Origin: Streptomyces indicus
GTDB taxonomy: Bacteria > Actinomycetota > Actinomycetes > Streptomycetales > Streptomycetaceae
Length of the DNA stretch: 64,000 nucleotides
Assembly (NCBI RefSeq): GCF_900100315.1
Contig: NZ_FNFF01000001.1
Location: forward strand, 496,001-560,000
Direction: 5' to 3'
This document shows, piece by piece, positions 1-7,300 of the stretch; position 1 is the first letter of the stretch, and each line of letters starts with the position of its first letter. Under the pieces are notes generated by a model. The model saw only the letters and a program-made list of their open reading frames with translations, ran no database searches and was not told the origin of the DNA. Both the position numbers and the translations under genes were made by a program.

Positions 1-424
1 GCGGCAGCCCGCCGCTCACCCGTCCGTACATCCCGAACGTCATGATCAACAGCCCCATGACGAAGCTGAACAGGACGTTGGACATGCCGAAGTCGAGCAC
101 GTTGGCGGGCCGGTCCAGGAGGAACAGGTGGACGAAGCCGCTCAGGACGAAGAGCGTCCCCACGACCATGTTCACGGTGGACGCGACGTTCCCGCCGATC
201 ACCGCCGCGGCGATCAGTCCGAGACCCACGAGGACCGACACCAGACTCAGCGCCCCGTTGGTCGACAGACCAGCGATGCGCTCGCCGTTCGTATCGAAGA
301 AGCTCAGCTGCCGCGCGAAGCCCAGACAGCCGAAGACGAGCAGGATCAGGCCGCACAGGCCCGCCCCCGCCCGGTACACCGTGGCCAGCCGGTGGTCGAC
401 CGGCAGTTCATCGCGGAGTTTCAT
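1..424 (-). CDS. DUF4383 family membrane protein (3' end outside window)
   Basis: The reverse strand from the ATG at 424 reads MKLRDELPVDHRLATVYRAG and stays open to the window edge, so about 141 N-terminal residues are visible and the C-terminus is missing. At least four hydrophobic helices can be seen (around residues 20-37, 55-75, 80-98 and 115-132), with a short Asp/Asn-containing loop after the first. The pattern fits the DUF4383 integral membrane family, common in Streptomyces and of unknown function. It is divergent from the small gene at 654; the space between them contains the palindrome at 578-592. The family call is by pattern recognition and the role is unknown. Confidence 0.75.
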   Translation of the reverse strand, partial: MKLRDELPVDHRLATVYRAGAGLCGLILLVFGCLGFARQLSFFDTNGERIAGLSTNGALSLVSVLVGLGLIAAAVIGGNVASTVNMVVGTLFVLSGFVHLFLLDRPANVLDFGMSNVLFSFVMGLLIMTFGMYGRVSGGLP

Positions 425-577
425 GACGCATCTCCCGCCGACGCGTACGCCCGAACGGTTCGGGCGTCCTCAGCGTCACTCCGGAAGATCGGCGCGGCAT
501 GTCGCACCGTTTGTGCAGCGAAAGGCCGCGTACGGCGCGCTCCGCTCCTGCCCGGTGGCGCGGTCCGGCGGTCTCTA

Positions 578-592
578 TTGACTAATAGTCAA
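578..592. promoter_or_regulatory. 15-bp palindromic operator-like site
   Basis: TTGACTA-A-TAGTCAA is a perfect 7-bp inverted repeat around one central base, placed between the divergent genes starting at 424 and 654. A 13/15 match to it, TTGAATAAGAGTCAA, occurs at 4693-4707 at the start of the TetR gene. The shared motif suggests one regulator binds both sites; this is inference from sequence only. Confidence 0.5.
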
Positions 593-653
593 ATACCCAA
601 GACGCTCGGACCACCGTTCATCGACCCCACCGCCACTTCGCTCGGGAGGTCCC

Positions 654-872
654 ATGAGTACGGATGCCCCACCGCAGTTGAGCGCCGAGCTGGGCAGCGC
701 CCCGCCGGAGAGCTTCACCCAACTGACCCCCGAACAGGCGAGGTTGCTGGCCGAAGCGCTGCGCGCCCGGCGCGAGAGTCAAGCCTCCGGTCTGAACCGG
801 GCCGCCGAGGATGCGCTCAAGCTCGTGCCCGCACTCGCCCGCGGCCCCGTGCGCCGCATTCTGTTCCGCTGA
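654..872 (+). CDS. Small hypothetical protein
   Basis: This 72-residue protein begins MSTDAPPQLSAELG and ends in a basic segment (RGPVRRILFR). It has no signal peptide or membrane segment. The middle (residues 20-55) is Ala/Leu/Glu/Arg-rich and probably helical. A GGGAGG-type ribosome site sits just before the ATG. The 372-residue gene at 888 follows 15 bp after the stop, so the two are probably co-transcribed. I do not recognise the family. Confidence 0.6.
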   Translation: MSTDAPPQLSAELGSAPPESFTQLTPEQARLLAEALRARRESQASGLNRAAEDALKLVPALARGPVRRILFR

Positions 873-887
873 CCGGGAGGGACTGCC

Positions 888-2006
888 ATGGCTGCCCCGC
901 ACGCCGGCGCCGAGGTGCTGCAACGCCGCGCCGAGACCGAGAAGATCGCCGCGCTCCTGGACGCGGACCCCGCACCGCTCGCCTTCCTCGGGACCCTGCC
1001 CCTCGCGGACCTGCGGCGCTTCCGCGAGCAGACCGTCGCCGCGCTGTTCGACCGGGCGCCGGACATGCTGGACCGGATCGCCGCCGCGACCAAGCTGGTA
1101 CCCGCCGGGGTGGCGGCCGCCATTTCGCAGAAGGCGCTCGGACCCCGGCTCGCCGCCGCGGTCGCGGGCCGGCTCGACCCCGCACGCGCCGCCGACATCA
1201 TCGAGAAGCTGCCGGTCGCGTTCACGGCGCAGGCGTGTGCGTACCTCGATCCGCGGCGTATCCCCGGCATCGTGGACCGGCTCGACGAGGACCTCACGGT
1301 CCGTATCTCCGTCGTCCTGGCCGAACGCGGTGACCACCTCACCATGGGCCGGTTCGTCGGCCACATACGGGACTCGGCGCTGAGCCGCATCCTGCCGCAT
1401 GTGCCGGACGAGACGGTGCTGCGCACGGGCTACGTGGTCGACCGGCCCGAACAGCTCGGCCGGATCGTGGAGTTGATGGGCCGCGAGCGCCTCGAGTCGG
1501 TCATCTCCTCGGCCGCCGACGGGCTCTGGCCCGAGGCACTGGCAGTCGCCGGGATGGTCACGGGAGAGCAGCGCGCCCGGATCGCCTCTCTCACGGCCGC
1601 GCAGCCGCCCGAGCGGCTCGACTCCCTGGTCACCGTGACAGCCGCACAGGGTCTGTGGGAATCGCTGCTCCCGCTGGTGGCGCTGCTGCCCGCACAGGAG
1701 CTGCGGGCCGTCGCGGTCCTGCCCTCCCTCCAGGACGCCGAGGTGCTCGCCGGTGTCGTACGGGCCGTGGTCGCCACGGGGTTGTGGGCCGAATTCCTGC
1801 CCCTGGTACAGGTGTTGCCGGACGCGTCCCGCAAGGTGGTGGCGGACGCCGCCGGCGCGCTCGACGAGCCGGAGCTGGACGCGCTGGCCCGCGAGGTGGA
1901 CAAGCAGGACCTCTGGGACGCGGTGCTGCCGCTGATCGAGCTGATGTCGGACGAGGACAAGACCCGGATCTTCGCCCTGCCGGCGTTCCAGGACGTCCGC
2001 GGATGA
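888..2006 (+). CDS. Hypothetical alpha-helical repeat protein, MgtE_N-like
   Basis: The protein is 372 residues with no membrane segments. It is built of repeated short helices with recurrent phrases such as LDPARAADIIEKLP, LDPRRIPGIVDRLDED and LPLVALLPAQELRAVAVLP. The spacing and the 'DP-R-A-xI-xxLP' wording recall the superhelical N domain of MgtE magnesium transporters, but there is no CBS pair and no transmembrane domain, so it is not a transporter. GGGAGG lies 7 bp before the ATG. It follows the 72-residue gene at 654 and is closed by the hairpin at 2014-2049. The repeat-scaffold interpretation is inference and the function is unknown. Confidence 0.65.
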   Translation: MAAPHAGAEVLQRRAETEKIAALLDADPAPLAFLGTLPLADLRRFREQTVAALFDRAPDMLDRIAAATKLVPAGVAAAISQKALGPRLAAAVAGRLDPARAADIIEKLPVAFTAQACAYLDPRRIPGIVDRLDEDLTVRISVVLAERGDHLTMGRFVGHIRDSALSRILPHVPDETVLRTGYVVDRPEQLGRIVELMGRERLESVISSAADGLWPEALAVAGMVTGEQRARIASLTAAQPPERLDSLVTVTAAQGLWESLLPLVALLPAQELRAVAVLPSLQDAEVLAGVVRAVVATGLWAEFLPLVQVLPDASRKVVADAAGALDEPELDALAREVDKQDLWDAVLPLIELMSDEDKTRIFALPAFQDVRG

Positions 2007-2013
2007 CGGGCGC

Positions 2014-2049
2014 GGTGCGGGCCCGGCTGCGTGGAGCCGGCCCCGCACC
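2014..2049. terminator. Hairpin terminator between convergent genes
   Basis: A 14-bp stem (2014-2027 with 2036-2049, one mismatch) and an 8-nt loop lie just after the gene ending at 2006. There is no T-run, as is usual in high-GC genomes. It probably serves both convergent transcripts. Confidence 0.6.
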
Positions 2050-2090
2050 CACCGAGCGCGGCCCGCGGTCACCCGCACCGCACGCCCCGG

Positions 2091-2975
2091 TCACGCCGCC
2101 TCGACCACCGCGTCCCCCGACGCCCGCCAGTGCCGTTCCGGGATGCCCACCAGCCCGTACAGCCATCGCACGGGTGAGCCGCGGTGCAGCAGGAGCACGC
2201 CCGCGAGCGCGGCGAACACGAGCAGTCCGAAGGGGGCGCCGAGCCAGCGCATCAGCCCGCTGGCGAGCAGCGCGCCCGCGAACGGCAGGCCGTACACGCC
2301 CGCGGCCGCGAGGGCGATCGCGACGATACGGGGCACCTTGCGGTCCTCGTCGCCGCCGGGCAGCTCCCAGCCTTCCATCAGCCAGGCGATCTCGGTGACC
2401 AGCATCGTCCCGATCACGGCGGCCCCGAGCAGCAGCAGGGCGAGGAAGGTGCCGGAGGTCAGGAAGTCCAGGACGTTGTTGACGATGCTGTCCTTCGGCC
2501 AGTCGGCGAAGTCCCGTCCCCCGGTGGAGAACAGGCGCGCGTAGCCGGTGCCGTCCCAGCCGTGGATCAGCGTGCCGAAGAGCAGGAAGTACCCGCCCAC
2601 GGCCTGGAGATACGCCCAGTAGCCGGCGCCCATGAGCACCAGGGCCTGTGCCGCGGTGAAGCCGAGGAGCGTGGCCACCGGGATGCCGCCCGCGTAGAGG
2701 AGCACGAACCCGGCCCAGACTCCCCGGTGCGCTTCCGCGACGTGCATGGTCGCCCAGGACGGGTTCTGCCAGAGCAGGAACAGACCGGTGGGGACGAGCA
2801 GCAGGGTCGCGAACAGGACCGTGAGGGTCAGATACGGGTTGGCCACGCGGCTGCGCGTGCGGGGCCCTTCGCCGACGCTCAGCCGCTCCCAGATCTGCAG
2901 CTGCCGGCCGGCCGCGACGGCGAAGGTGGCGCCGACGGCGTACGCCCAGAACAGGGCGGCCTGGATCTGGATCAT
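2091..2975 (-). CDS. Polytopic membrane protein, third gene of the DUF6230 operon
   Basis: This is a 294-residue protein with seven to eight hydrophobic helices and short loops. It starts MIQIQAALFWAYAVGATFAV with no cleavable signal. The loop near residues 145-160 is polar (HGWDGTGYARLFSTGGRDF). Its ATG (2975-2973) overlaps the TGA of the upstream DUF6114 gene as ATGA, so translation is coupled. I know no biochemical function; its fixed position behind DUF6230 and DUF6114 implies a membrane role shared with them. Confidence 0.7.
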   Translation of the reverse strand: MIQIQAALFWAYAVGATFAVAAGRQLQIWERLSVGEGPRTRSRVANPYLTLTVLFATLLLVPTGLFLLWQNPSWATMHVAEAHRGVWAGFVLLYAGGIPVATLLGFTAAQALVLMGAGYWAYLQAVGGYFLLFGTLIHGWDGTGYARLFSTGGRDFADWPKDSIVNNVLDFLTSGTFLALLLLGAAVIGTMLVTEIAWLMEGWELPGGDEDRKVPRIVAIALAAAGVYGLPFAGALLASGLMRWLGAPFGLLVFAALAGVLLLHRGSPVRWLYGLVGIPERHWRASGDAVVEAA

Positions 2976-3931
2976 GGCGAGGCCTTCAGGGTGAGTCCGC
3001 CGGCGACGATCAGGTCCGAGGTGACCAGGACCTGTTCGGCCCGCACGTCGGTCATGAAGACGAAGGGCGGTACGACGGGCGGGACGGGCAGTCCGTCCGG
3101 CGTGAAGGTCAGGCAGAGCAGGCCTTCGAGGCAGCCGCTGAACTTCGTGAGGTAGAGCGTGACATCGCCGGAGAGCTCCAACGTGTCGGCGCCCAGGGCC
3201 AGTTCACCGCCGCCGTCGCGGGTCTGGAGCCGGTAGTCGTCGAGCGATGCGGCCTTCATCCGGAGCACCATGACCTTGGTCGTGCCCTCGGCGGTCCGCA
3301 GCTCCTCGACCCCGGCGAAGAGGAAGCCCTGCGGAGCGAAGAGCGAGGTGGTGACGGCGGGCGGGGTCCGCGCCGCGACGAGGTCCTCGGCGGGTGCGGC
3401 CGCGGCCCGGCCGACGCCCGGCCCGTACACGGCGCCGACGACGAGCACCGGCAGCAGCACACCGAGGGTGCGGGTCCCCTGCCCGTCCCGTATCCGCGCG
3501 CGCTTCGCCGCCTCCCGTGCGTCCGGGTCGACCGGAGTCCAGCCGAAGCCCATCGCGCTGCCGGCGATGCCCAGGAGCATGCCGACGAGGAAGCCGCCGA
3601 GATTGGTCGCGGCGAACGAGAGCACCGACAGGATCAGGGCGTTGATGCTGACGTAGTGCCGCGTGTGCGGCAGCAGCCACAGGAACAGGCCGGCCACGAT
3701 CAGCGCGAGCCCGATGCCGATCGCGGCGATCCCGCCGAGGCCGAGGCTGACCAGGACCGTCAGCGGCGACAGTGGTACGAGGAGCAGTTCGAGGCCACCG
3801 AGGATCAGCAGCAGCCCGCCCCAGAACGGCCGGGTCCGGCGCCAGCGGCGCAGCACCCGGCGTGCCTCGGGCAGGGGCAGCCGGCGGTCCAGCCATCCGC
3901 CGCCGCCCTCGCCCTCGCGGTTCAGAAGCAC
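2972..3931 (-). CDS. DUF6114 membrane protein with extra C-terminal domain
   Basis: The protein is 319 residues from the GTG at 3931, which lies inside the last codons of the DUF6230 gene (10-nt overlap). Residues 25-125 carry four hydrophobic helices containing PFWGGLLLILGGLELLLVPLSP and the NLGGFLVGMLLGIAGSAMGFGW stretch typical of DUF6114. After a basic linker and another helix, about 130 residues form a non-membrane, beta-rich region (VTTSLFAPQGFLFAGVEELR ...) resembling the extracytoplasmic part of DUF6230. This C-terminal half makes it longer than the DUF6114 proteins I recall. The frame is also open upstream through the DUF6230 gene, but that stretch is a shadow. Coupled by ATGA to the gene at 2091-2975. 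Function unknown. Confidence 0.75.
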   Translation of the reverse strand: MLLNREGEGGGGWLDRRLPLPEARRVLRRWRRTRPFWGGLLLILGGLELLLVPLSPLTVLVSLGLGGIAAIGIGLALIVAGLFLWLLPHTRHYVSINALILSVLSFAATNLGGFLVGMLLGIAGSAMGFGWTPVDPDAREAAKRARIRDGQGTRTLGVLLPVLVVGAVYGPGVGRAAAAPAEDLVAARTPPAVTTSLFAPQGFLFAGVEELRTAEGTTKVMVLRMKAASLDDYRLQTRDGGGELALGADTLELSGDVTLYLTKFSGCLEGLLCLTFTPDGLPVPPVVPPFVFMTDVRAEQVLVTSDLIVAGGLTLKASP

Positions 3932-4536
3932 TTCTTGCCGTCCAGGCTGACGTCGACCCGCATGCCCTTGAGCCGGAAGTTCCCGCCGGTCGCCGACCAC
4001 GCGTTGGACTTCACGCCGGACACTTCGATGTCGCCTGCCTGGAGCCCGAACTTGCCGGCCTCCCCCTTGACCCCCTCGACGCTGTCCAGGGTGGATGCGT
4101 CCCGGCCGATCTGGGCCGTGCCGAAGCGGGCGTCGCCCACCAGGTCCTCGCCGTCGATGACGAGGTTGCTGGCCGTGACGTTGCCCGCTTCCCCGCCCGC
4201 GGTCAGCTTGAACACGACCGTGCCGATCGGTGTCTTCACCTCCGCGGCCTGGCAGATGTCGGAGAGCGTGGCGTCCCCGATGCCCAGGAGCGCCACCGGG
4301 TGGCCCTTGCCGTCGACCGAGCGGTCGACCTGCACGTACGAGGCGAGGCCCTCGCTGGTGAGCTTGCCCGAGGACACCTGGAAACTCGTCCCGGAGACGG
4401 CGAAGGACGCCGCCAGTGCGCCCTCGGCCATCACGGAGGCCATCAACCCGACGCACAGCACCGCGGGCAGCGCGGTGACCGCGGTCTTCTTCCAGTTGGT
4501 TCTGCCCAGTTCGACCGGGCGCTGCTGTGAGCTCAC
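3922..4536 (-). CDS. DUF6230 family exported protein
   Basis: This is a 204-residue protein with a basic N-terminus (MSSQQRPVELGRTNWKK), one hydrophobic segment at residues 18-42 ending near ALAASF, then an extracellular beta-rich domain. The domain has the phrases FAVSGTSFQVSSGKLTSEG and GIGDATLSDICQAAEVKTP, and a C-terminal DVSLDGKKCF with Cys near the end that may pair with the internal Cys. This matches DUF6230, sometimes misannotated as cholesterol esterase; no esterase motif is present. It heads a three-gene coupled operon (DUF6230, DUF6114, membrane protein) and is divergent from the TetR gene at 4693. Confidence 0.8.
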   Translation of the reverse strand: MSSQQRPVELGRTNWKKTAVTALPAVLCVGLMASVMAEGALAASFAVSGTSFQVSSGKLTSEGLASYVQVDRSVDGKGHPVALLGIGDATLSDICQAAEVKTPIGTVVFKLTAGGEAGNVTASNLVIDGEDLVGDARFGTAQIGRDASTLDSVEGVKGEAGKFGLQAGDIEVSGVKSNAWSATGGNFRLKGMRVDVSLDGKKCF

Positions 4537-4692
4537 CGTGCCTCCCGTACGTCGTCCGCGTGCGTAAGGGGGGGTGCGCGGCCGGATGCGGGAGCGCGCA
4601 TGCGGCCCGTTCTCTCACGGAACATCGACGCAGGTCGGCGCGGGGCGCCATACTGCGGGCATTCCGCGGGCAGTTGGAGACTAGGGCGTAAT

Positions 4693-4707
4693 TTGAATAA
4701 GAGTCAA
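4693..4707. promoter_or_regulatory. Second copy of the 578-592 operator-like motif
   Basis: TTGAATAAGAGTCAA matches the palindrome at 578-592 at 13 of 15 positions. It coincides with the proposed TTG start of the TetR gene and faces the DUF6230 operon. This placement suits autoregulation and control of the divergent operon. Not experimentally supported. Confidence 0.45.
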
Positions 4708-5319
4708 CAGCGCGACGGCACCGGCCGTTCGAAGGCACGCCGCGCCGAACTCATCGCCATCGGACGGAAGTTGTTCGCCGACACTTCGTACGACGCGCTG
4801 TCGATGGACGAGATCGCCGAGCGCGCGGGCGTCGCGAAGGGGCTGTTCTACTACTACTTCAAGTCGAAGCGCGGCTACTACCTGGCCATCGTGGAGGACT
4901 CCGGCGACGGGCTCGTGGCCCGCGCGACCGGTGCCCGGGATCTGCCCCGCACGGTCCGCGCACACCGTACGGTCGACGGCTATTTGCGCTACGCCGAGCA
5001 GAACCGGGCCGCGTACCGCGCGATCGTGACGGGCGGAGTGGGCTTCGACACCGAGGTGTTCGCCCTGCGCAACAGCGTCCGCGAGCAGCTGATCGCCGCG
5101 ATCGCCGACGGGGCGTACGGCCGGCAGGACATCCCCTCCCTCGCCCGGCTCGCCCTGGTCGGCTGGCTCAGCGGCGCGGAGGCCGTGACCCTCGACTGGC
5201 TCGACCGCACGGATCCGGACCGCGACACGGTGCGGGAGCTGCTGGTACGCCAGCTGCGTCGGACCCTGGACACCATCGAGGAGTTCCTGCCGGACTGGCC
5301 GGCGCCCGAACCGGACTGA
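4693..5319 (+). CDS. TetR/AcrR family transcriptional regulator
   Basis: From the TTG at 4693 the product is 208 residues. The N-terminal helix-turn-helix is clear: RAELIAIGRKLFADTSYDAL, then MDEIAERAGVAKGLFYYYFKSKRGYY, the classic TetR recognition pattern. The remaining roughly 150 residues are the helical ligand/dimer domain. An upstream in-frame ATG at 4600 with GGGAG in front would add 31 residues of unlikely composition, so I prefer 4693, though its ribosome site (GGAGA, 12 bp away) is weak and a leaderless transcript is possible. It is divergent from the DUF6230 operon and probably controls it; the operator-like motif at 4693-4707 supports this. Confidence 0.8.
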   Translation: MNKSQQRDGTGRSKARRAELIAIGRKLFADTSYDALSMDEIAERAGVAKGLFYYYFKSKRGYYLAIVEDSGDGLVARATGARDLPRTVRAHRTVDGYLRYAEQNRAAYRAIVTGGVGFDTEVFALRNSVREQLIAAIADGAYGRQDIPSLARLALVGWLSGAEAVTLDWLDRTDPDRDTVRELLVRQLRRTLDTIEEFLPDWPAPEPD

Positions 5320-5335
5320 GGACCGGCTGAGCGGC

Positions 5336-6016
5336 TCACCGCTCCCGCGGCAGCAACACCCCCATGATCACCCGCACTTGCCCGATCAGGAGCGCGGGAT
5401 CGATCCGGCCGGGTTCGGTCAGCGCGAGCACGCCGAAGTGTTCCGCGCAGGCCACGAGCGCGTGGGCGAGTACGCCCGCATCCAGGTGCGGGGCGGACGC
5501 GGGCCCGGTGCGCGCGGCCAGGGCGCGGGAGATCCACCCCTCGACCCGGCGCCGGAACCGCTCGCGGTCCGCGTCGATCCGGCGCCGTACCGCGGCGGGC
5601 ATGTTGCCCGGCGGCGCCAGGATGAGCCGCCAGGTGTCGGGGTCCTCGCGCAGCATCGCCGACATCCTGCGCACGGCCTCGGCCGCGAACTCGGCCGGAT
5701 CATACGGGCCGTTCGGGTCGGGCATCGCCCGGAGCAGGCGGCCGAAGGCGCGCGCCTGCTGGCGGTCGAGCAGGGCGTGCAGCAGCGCGTCGAGGTTCTC
5801 GTACGCGCCGTAGACCACGGACCGGGCGACGCCTGCCCGGGTGGCGACGGCGTCGATGGAGATCCGGTCGTATCCGTCGTTCGCGATCACGAAGAGGGCG
5901 GCGTCGAGCAGTTGCTCGCGGCGCTGCTCGAACGGGAGGCGCGGCGCGTAGGGCCGGCGCTTGCGGGGGCGGTCCGGTGAACTGGAGGACGTCGGCACCT
6001 TGGCAGCGTACGACAT
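5336..6016 (-). CDS. TetR family regulator, divergent from MpaB-type oxygenase
   Basis: The protein has 226 residues. A basic N-terminal arm (DRPRKRRPYAPR) precedes the HTH: QLLDAALFVIANDGYDRISI, DAVATRAGVARSVVYGAYENLDALLHALL. The C-terminal domain is helical, with a conserved-looking WRLILAPPGNMP segment. It is convergent with the TetR gene ending at 5319 (16 bp apart) and divergent from the oxygenase gene at 6090. The palindrome at 6011-6045 overlaps its own start codon, so autorepression plus control of the oxygenase is likely. Confidence 0.85.
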   Translation of the reverse strand: MSYAAKVPTSSSSPDRPRKRRPYAPRLPFEQRREQLLDAALFVIANDGYDRISIDAVATRAGVARSVVYGAYENLDALLHALLDRQQARAFGRLLRAMPDPNGPYDPAEFAAEAVRRMSAMLREDPDTWRLILAPPGNMPAAVRRRIDADRERFRRRVEGWISRALAARTGPASAPHLDAGVLAHALVACAEHFGVLALTEPGRIDPALLIGQVRVIMGVLLPRER

Positions 6017-6045
6017 GCGTGTCTTAATTTAAGACAGTGGTGTCG
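6011..6045. promoter_or_regulatory. Extended palindromic TetR operator
   Basis: The core TGTCTTAA-T-TTAAGACA (6020-6036) is a perfect 17-bp inverted repeat centred on 6028. A second symmetric pair, CGACA at 6011-6015 and TGTCG at 6041-6045, shares the same centre, making 35 bp of dyad symmetry. It lies between the divergent TetR (start 6016) and oxygenase (start 6090) genes. AT-rich dyads of this size are typical TetR operators. Confidence 0.75.
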
Positions 6046-6089
6046 TATTCGACGGCGGCTCAGCCCGCTCACTCCTGAGGAGCGCCTTC

Positions 6090-7151
6090 ATGGCGAAGCC
6101 GAAGCGCGAGACGTTCGAACCGCACGAGGACTACGGGTTCTTCGGGCCCGGCTCGGTCGTGTGGAAGGTCTGGAGCTACCCCACGGCACCGACCGTGGGT
6201 TTCCAACGAGCCGTGGTGGTGGAGGAGTTGGACCCGCCGCTGGTCGCCGCGGTCCATGCGACCCAGGGCATCTACCGACGCGCGCGCACCCGTTACGACC
6301 GGACGCTCAAGTACTTCGCGATGGTGGCCTTCGCCGGGACCCGGCAGGTCTGCAAGGCCGCCGACATCCTGGTCAAGGTCCACTCGAAGGCGATCGGCCG
6401 ACTGCCGTACGGCGAAGGCACCTACGACGCCAACGATCCGGACTCGCAGCTCTGGATCCAGCTCACCGGCTGGCACTCGATCCTCTACGCGTACGAGAAG
6501 TACGGGCCGGGGAAGCTCACCGCCGAAGAGGAGAAGGAGTACTGGGAAGCCTGTGCCGTCGCGGCGGAGTTGCAGACCTGCTCCCCCGACACCGTCCCGC
6601 GCAGCCGCGAAGGCGTGCGCGCGTACTTCGAGCAGATGCGCCCGAAGCTGTCCGCGAGCCCGATCGCCCGCCAGGCGATGCACCACCTGCTGCGCACCGA
6701 ACTCGTCCTGCCGCCGGTCCCGCGCTGGGCCAGGCCGGCGAGCCTGGTGGTCGCCCGGGCCCAGCGCATCGCCACCATCGCCACGCTGCCGCGCTGGATG
6801 CGCGAACTGGCCGGCATCCGCCAGTCCCGCGCCCTCGACGCCCTCATCGTGCCCGTCATGAAGGCGTCCTTCGCCCTCGCCCACCTCCACCCCAGGATCG
6901 AACTGGCCCTGCTGGGCCTGATCTCACCGTCCACCGTCCCGGTGGTGGCCCCGGTCAAACTCGGCATTCCTCCCGTGAACGCCGAAGTGCTCACCCCGGC
7001 CCAGGCCAGGGAGCGCCACGGCTACGCCAAACCCGCCGACGCCCACCTCGAGTTCCGGGCCCGCCAGGCGACACGGGTCTTCGGCGAGGGGCAGCAGCCC
7101 AGCGACCAGGGGCTGATCGAATCGCAGGAGGTCCTGGGACCGCTCACCTGA
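6090..7151 (+). CDS. Oxygenase MpaB family protein (DUF2236)
   Basis: The protein is 353 residues with GAGGAG upstream of the ATG. The N-terminus DYGFFGPGSVVWKVWSYPTA and the segments RYDRTLKYFAMVAFAG, KVHSKAIGRLPYG and QLWIQLTGWHSILYAYEKYG are characteristic of the MpaB/rubber-oxygenase-like (DUF2236) haem-binding family. Known members cleave alkenes or polyisoprene, or act in mycophenolate side-chain cleavage; most Streptomyces members have no assigned substrate. No signal peptide is visible, so it is probably cytoplasmic or peripheral. The divergent TetR regulator and shared operator suggest induction by a hydrophobic ligand. Confidence 0.8.
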   Translation: MAKPKRETFEPHEDYGFFGPGSVVWKVWSYPTAPTVGFQRAVVVEELDPPLVAAVHATQGIYRRARTRYDRTLKYFAMVAFAGTRQVCKAADILVKVHSKAIGRLPYGEGTYDANDPDSQLWIQLTGWHSILYAYEKYGPGKLTAEEEKEYWEACAVAAELQTCSPDTVPRSREGVRAYFEQMRPKLSASPIARQAMHHLLRTELVLPPVPRWARPASLVVARAQRIATIATLPRWMRELAGIRQSRALDALIVPVMKASFALAHLHPRIELALLGLISPSTVPVVAPVKLGIPPVNAEVLTPAQARERHGYAKPADAHLEFRARQATRVFGEGQQPSDQGLIESQEVLGPLT

Positions 7152-7300
7152 CGACCTGCCCCACGTGAGCGGTGCGCGCGGCACACAGGACTGACTTTCT
7201 GTCACCACCGTTGATATTGCGCCGAGTTGAAGTCGCCCCGACATGCAGCGTTCACGTCAAATGCTAGCCTCCTCCCCTTATCGACTAGGGGGAGCACCGA

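Noticed and set aside
4600..4692. N-terminal extension of the TetR regulator from ATG 4600
   Set aside because: Although GGGAG precedes it, the added 31 residues are not family-like and precede the normal TetR arm; kept only as an alternative start.
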